Part shown: positions 42,141-51,190 of the stretch, piece after piece
Layout of the letters: every line of letters starts with the position of its first letter
Position numbering within the stretch: position 1 is the stretch's first letter
Source: Sphingopyxis macrogoltabida
GTDB taxonomy: Bacteria; Pseudomonadota; Alphaproteobacteria; Sphingomonadales; Sphingomonadaceae
DNA: 64,000 nt
Assembly: GCA_003241685.1 (NCBI GenBank)
Contig: QFPJ01000010.1
Coordinates: 1 to 64,000 of the forward strand
Direction of reading: 5' to 3'
Position numbers and translations under genes: made by a program
The notes under the pieces: generated by a model
The model's input: only the letters and a program-made list of their open reading frames with translations
What the model was told of the DNA's origin: nothing
Databases searched by the model: none

Positions 42141-42941
42141 TCAGTGCGCGAGCAGCAGCGGGTAGCGGCCGCTGGTCAGCAGATACTGCGTCGTCCCGCC
42201 GAACAGCGTCTCGCGCAGCCGGCTCTTGCCGAACGCGCCCATGACGATCAGCCCGGCGCCCAGCGCGTCGGCCGCCTGCTCCAGCCGTTCCTCGACGGTC
42301 GCGTCGCCGCGTTCGACCAGCTTCAGTTCGGCGTGAATGTCGTGGCGGGACAGGTAGCGCATGGCCTCGGTCGCGGGGAAATCGCCGCTTTCCGCATCGA
42401 CCGTCACCAGCGTCACGGCGCGCCCCTGCAACAACGGCCGGGCGCCGCGCAGCGCCGCCGCCGCCTGCGCGCTGCCGTTCCAGGCGACCAGCGCCGGCGC
42501 GTCGAAGTCGAGCGTGCGCGCCGTGCGCGGGAGCGCCAGAACCGGCACCGGCGTGGCCAGCGCCAGGTCGCCCGCCAGCATCGCGGGGACGGCGCCCTTT
42601 TCCCCGGGCAGGCTGACGATGGCCAGGTCGGCGAGGGTCGCGGCCAGCGCCAGCGATCCCAATATGTCGCCGTCGGCGGTCACGATGTCCCAGGGCACAT
42701 CTTCCTTCGCCAGTTCGTCCGCGAAACGATTTTCCAGCGCCGCTTCGTCGACCTGCGCCTTTGCCAGCGCCTCGGTCGCGATATAGCTGCCGCCGAAGGG
42801 GTCGAACGCCACGAATTGCTGAAGCGGCGTCGCGATCAGCAGCGTGACATGACCTTCGAACCGGCGGGCGATGTCGAGCCCTGCCTGCAACCGGCCTTCG
42901 CCCGCCCTGTCCTGATCGGCGTGAATGAGTATCGAACGCAT
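42141..42941 (-). CDS. Tandem universal stress protein
   Basis: A 266-residue protein with two Usp domains. The C-terminal one has the ATP-binding pattern GAFGKSRLRETLFGGTT (G-x2-G-x9-G) and PLLLAH; the N-terminal one (RSILIHADQDRAG) is degenerate at that loop. Expected to aid stress or stationary survival. No EcfG element was found upstream. It is monocistronic, between the HAD and LysR genes. Confidence 0.9.
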   Translation of the reverse strand: MRSILIHADQDRAGEGRLQAGLDIARRFEGHVTLLIATPLQQFVAFDPFGGSYIATEALAKAQVDEAALENRFADELAKEDVPWDIVTADGDILGSLALAATLADLAIVSLPGEKGAVPAMLAGDLALATPVPVLALPRTARTLDFDAPALVAWNGSAQAAAALRGARPLLQGRAVTLVTVDAESGDFPATEAMRYLSRHDIHAELKLVERGDATVEERLEQAADALGAGLIVMGAFGKSRLRETLFGGTTQYLLTSGRYPLLLAH

Positions 42942-43006
42942 CGGAACCTCCTTGCTGGGGACGGAATATCAATGCACCAACGGCCCGATCGCTTCCTTGA
43001 TCGCGA

Positions 43007-43915
43007 TCAAAATCCCGCGTCGGCCTGAACCAGCCGCAACGCGGCCGCCCGTTCGAATATGCGTACCAGAACCGGCTCGGTATCGGCAACGCGCATCGCG
43101 ACATGAAAGGCAACGGGCGCCAGCGCGGGCATGTCCGCGAGTTCGACCAATGTTCCCGCGGCCACCTCTGCCCGGGTCATCGGTTCGGGGAAGATGCCGA
43201 TACCGCCATCGGCGCGCGCGATGTCGATCATCATCCGGGCATTGTTGCACAGGTTGAGCGACTTTTGGGCGATGCGCGATGCATCGATCGCATCGCGCAT
43301 CCGCCCGTGAATCGGCGAGTGGCTGGCCAGCGACCACACCGGCACCGGCGCCGACGGCTCCGCACCGCCGGCGAAGGCTGCGGCGACGCGCGGGCTGGCG
43401 AGCCACACCAGCGCCACGTCGCCGATCGGCCGCGTCGTCAGCGCCGGATGCGCGACCGGCCCCGCGGCAAAGGCGATGTCGGTGCGGCCGGTCAGCAACT
43501 GCTGGATCAGGTTCGCGGTCAGGTCGATCTCGATCTCCAGCCCGACGTGGGGCATGTCGGCTTTCAATCCGGCCACGAAGGCCGGCAGGCAGCTTGCCGC
43601 CGCGATCTCGCCCGCGCCGATCCGCACCACGCCGCTCGCTTCCGCAAGGCCGCCGCTGCCCAGCAGCGCGCGCTGCATGTCGCGCAGCAACGGTTCGCAG
43701 TCGCGCACCAGCTTGCGCCCCGCGGCGGTCAGCGACATGCCGCGCCCGTCGCGCCGGAACAGCACCGCGCCCATCCGCTGCTCCAACTCGCGCATCCGGG
43801 CCGATACCGCCGGCTGGGTGGTGTTCAGCCGCTCCGCCGCCGCCGAAAAGGTGCCGAGCCGGTCGATCCACAGCAAGGTTTCGAGATGGTAGAGGGAGAT
43901 TCGATCGATAGACAT
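43007..43915 (-). CDS. LysR-type regulator of the CoA-transferase operon
   Basis: A 302-residue LTTR with the helix-turn-helix GTFSAAAERLNTTQPAVSARMRELEQRM and a ligand domain from about residue 90. It is divergent from scoA, with AT-rich dyads between, so it probably activates the CoA-transferase operon in response to a keto acid or its CoA ester. The ligand is not evident. Confidence 0.93.
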   Translation of the reverse strand: MSIDRISLYHLETLLWIDRLGTFSAAAERLNTTQPAVSARMRELEQRMGAVLFRRDGRGMSLTAAGRKLVRDCEPLLRDMQRALLGSGGLAEASGVVRIGAGEIAAASCLPAFVAGLKADMPHVGLEIEIDLTANLIQQLLTGRTDIAFAAGPVAHPALTTRPIGDVALVWLASPRVAAAFAGGAEPSAPVPVWSLASHSPIHGRMRDAIDASRIAQKSLNLCNNARMMIDIARADGGIGIFPEPMTRAEVAAGTLVELADMPALAPVAFHVAMRVADTEPVLVRIFERAAALRLVQADAGF

Positions 43916-43917
43916 CG

Positions 43918-43961
43918 TTTATCGATAATCGAAAAATATAATATTTAGAATTGATGATTTT
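43918..43961. promoter_or_regulatory. AT-rich dyads between LysR and scoA
   Basis: TTATCGATAA (about 43919-43928) is a perfect 10-bp palindrome and AAATATAATATTT (about 43936-43948) a 13-bp one. They are strikingly AT-rich in this genome and are the likely LysR site and promoter. Confidence 0.55.
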
Positions 43962-44009
43962 TTTGCGCCAAGATCGCCGCGTCCGACCGCCCGGAGAAGA
44001 GGAATCGCC

Positions 44010-44720
44010 ATGGCCAAGAAGCAATATCCCGACGCCGCATCCGCCCTCGACGGCCTGCTTTTCGACGGCATGCACATCTGTGCGGGGGGCTTTGGCCTGT
44101 GCGGGATTCCCGAACGGCTGATCGATGCGATCCGCGACGCGGGAACCCGGGACCTGACGATCGCCAGCAACAATGCCGGGATCGACGGCGAAGGGCTGGG
44201 CAAGCTGCTCCGCACCAGACAGGTCAAAAAGATGATCAGTTCCTATGTCGGCGAGAACAAGGAGTTCGAGCGGCAATATCTGGCGGGCGAGCTGGAGGTC
44301 GAATTCTGTCCGCAGGGCACGCTCGCCGAACGCTGCCGCGCGGGCGGCGCGGGCATCCCCGGCTTCTATACCAAGACCGGCGTCGGCACCGCCGTCGCCG
44401 AGGGCAAGGAGGTGAAGCGTTTCGACGGACAGGATTATATCCTGGAGCGCGGCATCTTTGCCGACCTTGCGATCATCAAGGGGTGGAAGGCCGACGAGAG
44501 CGGCAACCTGATTTTCCGCAAGACCGCGCGCAACTTCAACCAGCCGATGGCGACCGCGGCGAAAATCTGCGTCGCCGAGGTGGAGGAAATCGTGCCGACC
44601 GGCAGCCTCGATCCCGACGGCATCCACCTGCCCGGCATTTACGTCAAGCGCATGGTCGTCGGCGCGCCCTATGACAAGAAGATCGAGTTCCGCACCGTCC
44701 GGCCGCGCGAGGCGGCGTGA
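44010..44720 (+). CDS. scoA: 3-oxoacid CoA-transferase subunit A
   Basis: Alpha subunit of a succinyl-CoA:3-oxoacid CoA-transferase (236 residues). Diagnostic parts are GMHICAGGFGLCGIPERLIDAI, NNAGIDGEGLGKLL, KKMISSYVGENKEFERQYL and GAGIPGFYTKTGVGT. It transfers CoA between succinate and acetoacetate-like acids for ketone use or storage. In most genomes scoB follows directly; here a phosphatase gene lies between, starting within the scoA stop. Confidence 0.95.
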   Translation: MAKKQYPDAASALDGLLFDGMHICAGGFGLCGIPERLIDAIRDAGTRDLTIASNNAGIDGEGLGKLLRTRQVKKMISSYVGENKEFERQYLAGELEVEFCPQGTLAERCRAGGAGIPGFYTKTGVGTAVAEGKEVKRFDGQDYILERGIFADLAIIKGWKADESGNLIFRKTARNFNQPMATAAKICVAEVEEIVPTGSLDPDGIHLPGIYVKRMVVGAPYDKKIEFRTVRPREAA

Positions 44721-45586
44721 TGCGCCGCTTCGCGCTGACCGGCGCGCTGCTGCTGGCGGGCTGCGCGAGCGCGCCGGCCGAGGTGGCGACGGCGCCCGCC
44801 GCACCGGCGGTGGTGGCCGCGCATCCGCCGGTGGCGCTCCAATATCTTTATGGTTCGGCCGAGGCAGCGGTGGCCGTCCGCGCCACCAATGCGCGCATTG
44901 CCGATTATGGCGCGTGGCGGGTCCGGCAGCGGCCGCGGGACAGCGTCGTCCTGGCACCCGGCGCGGGCGTGGATGCCCCGGCGTTCGCGCCGTGCGGCGA
45001 CAAGCCCTTTGCCGCGGTGTTCGACGCCGATGAGACGTTGATCTGGAACCTGGGCCCGATGCGCAATTTTGCCGAGAAGGGCACGGCGTTCGACCCGAAA
45101 ATCTGGGACCAGTGGGAAAAAACCGGCGCGGGCAAGGCCGTCGCCATGCCCGGCGCGGTCGACATGGTGAACGCCCTGCGCGCCGCCGGGATCACCGTGA
45201 TCGCCAACACCAACCGCAGCAGCGCCAATGCCGGGGGCAGCGAGGACACGCTGCGCGCGGCGGGACTCGGCGAGTTCCGGCACGGCGAAACGCTGTTCCT
45301 GATGGGCGACGATGACGGCGGGTCGAGCAAGGACCCGCGCCGGGCGACGATCGCGTCGAAATATTGCGTCATCATCCTGGCCGGCGACCAGCTCGGCGAT
45401 TTCAGCCAGCAGTTCAACGCGAAGGGCCTGCCCGCCGCGCGGCGCATGGCGCTTGCCACCGGCGCCGCCGCAACCGCACTGTGGGACAAGGGCTGGTTCC
45501 TTTTCCCCAACCCCGTCTATGGCCCGTGGGAAAAACTGGGCTGGGACGATGCCTTCCCCTCCGACAAGCAATGGGAGCCGAAATAA
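44720..45586 (+). CDS. Lipoprotein e(P4)-like HAD acid phosphatase/5'-nucleotidase
   Basis: A 288-residue lipoprotein. The signal peptide ends in a lipobox LLAGC with Cys15. The class B/C acid phosphatase motif is FDADETLIWN with Asp102 and Asp104, then ANTNRSS and MGDDDGGSSKDPRR, and IILAGDQLGDFS. It should act in the periplasm on nucleotides or other phosphomonoesters. ATG 44720 shares a base with the scoA stop (TGATG). Lying between scoA and scoB is unusual for this gene. Confidence 0.9.
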   Translation: MRRFALTGALLLAGCASAPAEVATAPAAPAVVAAHPPVALQYLYGSAEAAVAVRATNARIADYGAWRVRQRPRDSVVLAPGAGVDAPAFAPCGDKPFAAVFDADETLIWNLGPMRNFAEKGTAFDPKIWDQWEKTGAGKAVAMPGAVDMVNALRAAGITVIANTNRSSANAGGSEDTLRAAGLGEFRHGETLFLMGDDDGGSSKDPRRATIASKYCVIILAGDQLGDFSQQFNAKGLPAARRMALATGAAATALWDKGWFLFPNPVYGPWEKLGWDDAFPSDKQWEPK

Positions 45587-45587
45587 C

Positions 45588-46229
45588 ATGCCCTGGACCC
45601 GCGACGATATGGCGGCGCGCGCCGCGAAGGAACTGCAGGACGGCTATTACGTCAATCTCGGCATCGGCATCCCGACGCTGGTGGCGAACCACATTCCCGC
45701 GGGGATGGAGGTCACGCTCCAGTCGGAAAACGGGATGCTGGGCATCGGCCCCTTCCCCTATGAGGGCGAGGAGGACGCCGACCTGATCAACGCGGGCAAG
45801 CAGACGATCAGCGAACTGCCCCAGTCGGTCTATTTCTCATCGGCGGACAGCTTCGCGATGATCCGCGGCGGCCACATCGACCTGACCGTGCTCGGCGCGA
45901 TGGAAGTCGCCGAAAACGGCGACATCGCCAACTGGATGATCCCCGGCAAGATGATCAAGGGCATGGGCGGCGCGATGGACCTGGTCGCCGGGGTCAAGAA
46001 GATCATCGTCGTGATGGAGCACAACGCCAAGGACGGCAGCCCCAAGTTCATCCCCGCCTGCACGCTGCCGCTGACCGGCAAAAATGTCGTCGACATGATC
46101 GTCACCGACCTGGCGGTGTTCAAGCGCGACGACCATGACAGCCCGTTCCGGCTGATCGAACTCGCGCCGGGGGTGACGGCGGAGGAAGTCGCGGCTAAGA
46201 CGACCGCCAAATATGAGGTCGCCATCTAA
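45588..46229 (+). CDS. scoB: 3-oxoacid CoA-transferase subunit B
   Basis: Beta subunit (213 residues) holding the catalytic Glu in QSENGMLGIGPFP, which forms the glutamyl-CoA thioester. Other conserved parts are YYVNLGIGIPTLVAN, IDLTVLGAMEVAENGDIANWMIPGKM and GAMDLVAGVKK. It starts 1 base after the phosphatase stop and overlaps the serine hydrolase by 17 nt, so all four genes look like one operon. Confidence 0.95.
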   Translation: MPWTRDDMAARAAKELQDGYYVNLGIGIPTLVANHIPAGMEVTLQSENGMLGIGPFPYEGEEDADLINAGKQTISELPQSVYFSSADSFAMIRGGHIDLTVLGAMEVAENGDIANWMIPGKMIKGMGGAMDLVAGVKKIIVVMEHNAKDGSPKFIPACTLPLTGKNVVDMIVTDLAVFKRDDHDSPFRLIELAPGVTAEEVAAKTTAKYEVAI

Positions 46230-47538
46230 TCACCGATCGTTGAAACGGGTTTTCCTTGTCCTGACCGCGCTGGCCGCGATCGGACTGGCGGGTTGGTACG
46301 CGCTTCACGCATCGGCTGGCCGGATACCGCTGGCCAGCGTCGCCATTCCGATGATGGCGCCGGAAAACCTGCCGGATACGCCCGCCGAATGGCGTGGGCG
46401 GATCGATTATGCGGCGTTGGACGCCCAATTGTCCGACCTTGCCCGGCGGCCCGAAATGGCCGGGCTGGCCGTTGCCGTCGTCGAAAATGGCGAACTGCGT
46501 TTCGTGCGCACCTATGGCGTCGCCGACGCCGCGACGGGGGCGCCGGTCACGCCGCACACGCTGTTCCGCTGGGCCTCGGTTTCCAAGACCGCGACGGGTG
46601 CGCTGGCGGCGGCGCTGGCCGAAGACGGCGCCATCGACCTGAACCATGCGCTCGCGGCCGGGCAAACGACATTGCGCTTGCCGGGCGGCGCCGAGACGCG
46701 GATCACGCTGGCCGACCTGCTGGCGCAGCGCACCGGCCTGACCAAAAATGCCTATGACGAAAAGCTGGAGGAAGGACAGGACCCCGCCTTTCTGCGCGGC
46801 GGCCTGGCCTTCGCGCCGCTGCAATGCGAACCCGGCACCTGCCACACCTATCAGAATATCGCCTTCGATGCGGCGAGCGAGATTCTGTCCGGCGCCGCGA
46901 ACAAGCCGTTCGCCGACGCTGTCGAGGACAGGTTCTTCCGTCCGCTGGGCATGGTCAGCGCGGGTTACGGCATGGCGCGGCTGACCGACGCCAAGGACTG
47001 GGCACGGCCGCATCGCAACGGACAGCATGTCCTGGCCGTCAAGGAAGCTTATTGGCGGGTCCCCGCCGCCGCCGGGGTCGAAAGCGACATCGTCGATTTC
47101 GCCAAATGGATGCAGGCGATGATGGGCCGGCACCCCGATGTCGCGCCCGAGACGCTGTTGCAGCTGGCCCATCAGCCGCGCGTTCCCACGGCGCGAGTCT
47201 ATGGCGGCGCGCTGCGTCAGGCCAACAAGGATGCCGCCTATGGCCTCGGCTGGCGCAGCTTCACCTATGGCGGCCACCGGCTGGCGGGGCATTCGGGCGC
47301 GGTTTCGGGCTATCGCGCGACGATGATATTCGAACCGGCGACGCAGACCGGCGTGGTCGCGCTGTGGAACAGCGACTGGGGGTTTCCGTTCCGCATCCCC
47401 TTTGCGGTCATCGACAGCTATCACCAGCGCGAAGAAGGGCACTGGCTGGATCTGGGCGAGCTGCCCGCGCCCAAAACATCGCCGCCGCCCCAAAGCCCGG
47501 CGCCACCCAAAAGCCCGGCGCCCCGGAAAGGAATGTGA
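46213..47538 (+). CDS. Serine hydrolase of the beta-lactamase (class C/esterase) family
   Basis: A 441-residue exported or membrane-anchored enzyme. A signal/anchor (FLVLTALAAIGLAGWYAL) is followed by SxxK at Ser122-Val-Ser-Lys125, a Tyr-x-Asn in HTYQNIAFD and HSG near the C-terminus in place of KTG. Such proteins are mostly esterases or D-amino-acid peptidases. The tail is a repeated Pro/Ala/Lys segment (PAPPKSPAP) encoded by two near-identical 15-nt units. The ATG overlaps scoB by 17 nt. Confidence 0.9.
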   Translation: MRSPSNHRSLKRVFLVLTALAAIGLAGWYALHASAGRIPLASVAIPMMAPENLPDTPAEWRGRIDYAALDAQLSDLARRPEMAGLAVAVVENGELRFVRTYGVADAATGAPVTPHTLFRWASVSKTATGALAAALAEDGAIDLNHALAAGQTTLRLPGGAETRITLADLLAQRTGLTKNAYDEKLEEGQDPAFLRGGLAFAPLQCEPGTCHTYQNIAFDAASEILSGAANKPFADAVEDRFFRPLGMVSAGYGMARLTDAKDWARPHRNGQHVLAVKEAYWRVPAAAGVESDIVDFAKWMQAMMGRHPDVAPETLLQLAHQPRVPTARVYGGALRQANKDAAYGLGWRSFTYGGHRLAGHSGAVSGYRATMIFEPATQTGVVALWNSDWGFPFRIPFAVIDSYHQREEGHWLDLGELPAPKTSPPPQSPAPPKSPAPRKGM

Positions 47539-47541
47539 CGC

Positions 47542-48222
47542 ATGTATGTGCTGATCACCGCCAATCGCAATTATTCAAGCTGGTCGCTGCGCCCGTGGGT
47601 GCTGATGCGCGCGCTGGGGATCGCGTTCGAGGACCGCGTCGAACCCTTTGCCCGGCCGGTGAATTACGACGCCTTCCGCAGCTTTTCGCCGACCGGCCAG
47701 GTGCCGGCGCTGCTTCACGAAGGGCGGACGATTTACGACTCGCTGGGCATCGCGCTCTATCTTGCCGACCGGCACGAAGATGTCTGGCCCGCCGGCGCCG
47801 ATGCGCGCGCCTGGGCGCAGTGCGCGGCCGCCGAAATGCACAGCGGCTTTGCCGCGCTGCGGAACGATTGCACGATGAACGTCGGCGTGCGCGTGACGCC
47901 GGGGCCGATGTCCGATGCGCTCCAGGCCAATATCGCGCGCATCGCCGAATTATTTGCGGACGGACTGACGCGGTTCGGCGGCCCCTGGCTCGCGGGCACG
48001 CAATTTTCCGCCGCCGACGCCTTTTTCGCGCCGGTCGCCTTTCGCATCCGCACCTATGGCCTCGACGTCGGCGCCGGACAGGCGTGGGTCGACCATATAT
48101 TGGCCGATCCGGCGATGATCGAATGGGAGCGGCAGGCGCTGCTGGAGCCATGGCGCGAGGAAAGCCACGAGGCCGAACTGGCCGCCGCCGGCATAGTCAC
48201 CGCGGATTATCGGACGGCCTGA
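47542..48222 (+). CDS. Glutathione S-transferase family protein
   Basis: A 226-residue GST with a thioredoxin-fold N-domain (NYSSWSLRPWVLMRALGI, catalytic Ser likely in YSSWS), the cis-Pro VPALLHEG and the DSLGIALYLADRH glutathione site, then an all-helical C-domain (FSAADAFFAPVAFRI). Cytosolic; resembles the YfcF/zeta-like bacterial group. It follows the serine hydrolase after 3 nt. Confidence 0.92.
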   Translation: MYVLITANRNYSSWSLRPWVLMRALGIAFEDRVEPFARPVNYDAFRSFSPTGQVPALLHEGRTIYDSLGIALYLADRHEDVWPAGADARAWAQCAAAEMHSGFAALRNDCTMNVGVRVTPGPMSDALQANIARIAELFADGLTRFGGPWLAGTQFSAADAFFAPVAFRIRTYGLDVGAGQAWVDHILADPAMIEWERQALLEPWREESHEAELAAAGIVTADYRTA

Positions 48223-48253
48223 TCGCCCGACGCGCGCGTCGCAATGGCGGGGG

Positions 48254-48772
48254 TCAATCGCCAAGCGCCTCGCGCACCACCGCGATCCCCGCCTCGCGCT
48301 GAGCCTTCAACTCGGCCTTCAGCTTCGCCGGATCGCGCGCGAACACGAATCCGAAGCTGACCCCGCCTTCCTTGCCGATCGTCGCATGGTGCAGCTTGTG
48401 CGCCTGCACCAGCCGCTTCGCATAGCCGCGCCGCGGCACCCAGCGGAAATAGCGCTGATGCACCAGCCCGTCGTGCACGAGCGTATAGATGATGCCATAG
48501 AAGAGGATGCCGAGGCCGATCCATGTCCCCGGTTCCCACGCCCGCGCGCCCATGATCATCGGGCTGCCGGACGCAAAGGCCGATATGCTCATCGCCGCGC
48601 CGAACAGCGCGAACAGGTCGTTCTTTTCCAGAACGCCGTCATGCGGTTCATGATGGTCGCGGTGCCAGGCCCAGCCGAAGCCGTGCATGATATATTTGTG
48701 GCTCGCCCAGGCGACAAACTCCATCGCCACCACGGTGGCGAGGATGAGCAGGAGGATGGCGAACATCGTCAT
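48254..48772 (-). CDS. crtZ: Beta-carotene hydroxylase
   Basis: Di-iron membrane enzyme that hydroxylates beta-carotene rings to zeaxanthin, the route to nostoxanthin-type yellow pigments of sphingomonads. The 172 residues carry the histidine clusters HKYIMH, HRDHH, HDGLVHQRYF and HKLHHA, and about three to four membrane segments. The ATG at 48772 (MTMFAILLL) is chosen; an upstream ATG would add 13 polar residues. Other crt genes are not in the window. Confidence 0.94.
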   Translation of the reverse strand: MTMFAILLLILATVVAMEFVAWASHKYIMHGFGWAWHRDHHEPHDGVLEKNDLFALFGAAMSISAFASGSPMIMGARAWEPGTWIGLGILFYGIIYTLVHDGLVHQRYFRWVPRRGYAKRLVQAHKLHHATIGKEGGVSFGFVFARDPAKLKAELKAQREAGIAVVREALGD

Positions 48773-49142
48773 GGAACCGATATAGGCGCATTGCGGACAC
48801 CGCGCCATCACCTCCTCGTCATGCCGAAGCTGATCCGCGGTCCCGCTTTTCCGTCACCCCAGACGTGATCGGCGATGATCCCTTTTGATCCATATCCTTC
48901 GTTTCGTCATTGCGAGGAGCGGGGCGACGAAGCCATCTCCAGCGATCGACAAGGCAGGACGCTGGCTGGAGATTGCATCCCCCGGCTTTCGCCGGGCTCG
49001 CAATGACGCATGGGGCATGGTGCGGGGATCATCGCCGACTTGATCCGGGATGACGAAAAGGGCGGAGCGATGGCGCGACCGAAAATTGCGCTTTCGAACG
49101 CCACTCGCTTGCAATGTTAGGCAAGCAGCTTAAGTGAGCCGC
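48773..49142. other. Repeat-bearing gap between crtZ and leuC
   Basis: About 370 bp holding the dispersed repeat copy B (48906-49007) and nearby short palindromes such as CCGGCTTTCGCCGGG. It should also contain the divergent crtZ and leuC promoters. No gene seen. Confidence 0.6.
48906..49007. repeat. Dispersed palindromic repeat, copy B
   Basis: Bounded by GTCATTGCGAG and CTCGCAATGAC exactly as copy A (37283-37376), with shared inner GGCTGGAGATTGC. Confidence 0.85.
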
Positions 49143-50573
49143 ATGAGCAGGCCGCGCACACTTTACGAGAAAATATGGGACGCGCACGTCGTCGAGCGGC
49201 GTGCCGACGGAACGTCGCTGATCTTCATCGACCGCCATCTGGTCCATGAAGTCACCAGCCCGCAGGCTTTCGCCGGCCTTCGCGCCAGCGGCCGCACGGT
49301 GCGCCGCCCCGACCTGACGCTGGCGGTTCCCGATCATAATCTGCCGACCACCGCGCGCCGCGACGCCGCCGGAAACCGCCTGCCCATCGCCGATGCCGAA
49401 AGCGCGGCGCAGCTGGCGGCGCTGGAGAAGAATGCGCCCGAATTCGGCATCCGCTACATCGACGCGGTCGCCCCCGAACAGGGTATCGTCCATGTCGTCG
49501 GGCCCGAGCAGGGCTTTTCGCTGCCCGGCACGACGATCGTCTGCGGCGACAGCCACACCGCCTGCCACGGCGGCATCGGCGCGCTGGCCTTCGGCATCGG
49601 GACGAGCGAGGTCGAGCATGTGCTGGCCACCCAGACGCTGTTGCTGCAACCGTCGAAGACGATGGAAGTGCGCGTCGAGGGCGACGTCGGTCCCGGCGTG
49701 TCGGCCAAGGACATCATCCTGCACATCACCGGCACGATCGGCGCGGCGGGCGGCACCGGCCATGTCATCGAATATACGGGCAGCGCGATCCGCGCCCTGT
49801 CGATCGAAGGCCGGCTGACGATCAGCAACATGGCGATCGAAGGGGGCGCGCGCGCCGGGCTGATCGCGCCCGACGCGACGACCTTCGCCTATCTGAAAGG
49901 CCGCCCCTATGCGCCGCAGGGCGCCGACTGGGACGCCGCCGTCGCTTACTGGACGAGCCTGGCGACCGATCCCGGCGCGGCCTATGACAAGGTCGTCGTG
50001 ATCGACGCCGCCGACATCGCCCCCAGCGTCACCTGGGGCACCAGCCCCGAGGATGTCGTGCCGATCACCGGCGTGGTTCCCGACCCCGCGAGCTTCGCCG
50101 ACCCGTCGAAACAGGCCGCCGCCGCCAAGAGCCTGGCCTATATGGGCCTGGAACCCGGAACGCGGATGCAGGATGTGCCGGTCGAAAATATCTTCATCGG
50201 CAGTTGCACCAACAGCCGGATCGAGGACATGCGCGCCGCCGCCGCGATCGTCAAAGGGCGCAAGAAGGCGGACAATGTCCGCTGGGCGATCGTCGTCCCC
50301 GGATCGGGGCTGGTCAAGGCACAGGCCGAAGCCGAAGGGCTCGACCGGATCTTCACCGATGCGGGGCTCGAATGGCGCGAACCGGGCTGTTCGGCGTGCC
50401 TTGCGATGAACCCCGACAAGGTGCCGGCGGGCGAACGCTGTGCCAGCACCAGCAACCGCAACTTCGTCGGCCGCCAGGGGCCGGGCAGCCGCACGCACCT
50501 GGTCAGCCCCGCGATGGCGGCGGCGGCGGCGGTGACGGGCAGGCTGACCGACGTGCGGGAGTTGATGGGATGA
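49143..50573 (+). CDS. leuC: 3-isopropylmalate dehydratase large subunit
   Basis: Isomerises 2- to 3-isopropylmalate in leucine synthesis using a [4Fe-4S] cluster. The 476 residues contain SRPRTLYEKIWDAHVV, GDSHTACHGGIGALAFGIGTSEVEHV, and cluster ligands in SCTNSRIEDM and PGCSACLAMNPD. ATG 49143 gives the usual N-terminus; a GTG at 49134 is possible. Overlaps leuD by 4 nt. Confidence 0.96.
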   Translation: MSRPRTLYEKIWDAHVVERRADGTSLIFIDRHLVHEVTSPQAFAGLRASGRTVRRPDLTLAVPDHNLPTTARRDAAGNRLPIADAESAAQLAALEKNAPEFGIRYIDAVAPEQGIVHVVGPEQGFSLPGTTIVCGDSHTACHGGIGALAFGIGTSEVEHVLATQTLLLQPSKTMEVRVEGDVGPGVSAKDIILHITGTIGAAGGTGHVIEYTGSAIRALSIEGRLTISNMAIEGGARAGLIAPDATTFAYLKGRPYAPQGADWDAAVAYWTSLATDPGAAYDKVVVIDAADIAPSVTWGTSPEDVVPITGVVPDPASFADPSKQAAAAKSLAYMGLEPGTRMQDVPVENIFIGSCTNSRIEDMRAAAAIVKGRKKADNVRWAIVVPGSGLVKAQAEAEGLDRIFTDAGLEWREPGCSACLAMNPDKVPAGERCASTSNRNFVGRQGPGSRTHLVSPAMAAAAAVTGRLTDVRELMG

Positions 50574-51163
50574 CCCCGCTCGACAAGGTGGAAGGCCGCG
50601 CGATCCCCTTTGGGCTGAAGAATGTCGACACCGACGTCATCATTCCCGCGCACTGGCTGAAAACCACCAGCCGCGAAGGCATGGGAAAGGGCGCGTTCGA
50701 GACGCTGCGCGCCGACCCCGACAATCTGTTCGACAACCCCGAATATAAGGGCGCGCCGATCCTGATCGCGGGCGACAATTTCGGGTGCGGGTCGAGCCGC
50801 GAACATGCCGCCTGGGCGCTCGGCGACCTGGGCATCCGCGTCGTGATCGCGCCGAGCTATTCGGATATTTTCTCGGGCAATGCGGTCAAGAACGGGATAT
50901 TGCCCGTCGTGCTGCCCCAGGCGGCGATCGACCGGCTGATGGAGGTCGCGAGGACCGATCCGGTCTTTGTCGACCTGGAAAGCCAGACGGTGACGACGCA
51001 TTTCCAGGATCGCTTCGTCTTCGACATCGACCCGTTCCGCAAAACCTGCCTGCTCGAAGGGCTGGACGAGATTTCGCTGACCGAAAAAAGCGCGGGCGCG
51101 ATCGATGCCTATGAGGCGGCGCTGGATGCCGACCGTCCGTGGATGCGCCCCAAAGCCGCCTGA
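50570..51163 (+). CDS. leuD: 3-isopropylmalate dehydratase small subunit
   Basis: Swivelling-domain partner of LeuC, 197 residues. Recognised by IPFGLKNVDTDVIIPAHWLKT, GDNFGCGSSREHAAWAL and FSGNAVKNGILPV. Starts in an ATGA overlap with leuC. leuB is not found in the window. Confidence 0.96.
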   Translation: MTPLDKVEGRAIPFGLKNVDTDVIIPAHWLKTTSREGMGKGAFETLRADPDNLFDNPEYKGAPILIAGDNFGCGSSREHAAWALGDLGIRVVIAPSYSDIFSGNAVKNGILPVVLPQAAIDRLMEVARTDPVFVDLESQTVTTHFQDRFVFDIDPFRKTCLLEGLDEISLTEKSAGAIDAYEAALDADRPWMRPKAA

Positions 51164-51190
51164 TCAACCGAACGAAAAAAGGAGAAGATG

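Noticed and set aside
49027..49060. Short GATCCGGGATGACGA-type hairpin near leuC as a terminator
   Set aside because: No T-run and lies before, not after, genes; probably part of the intergenic repeats.
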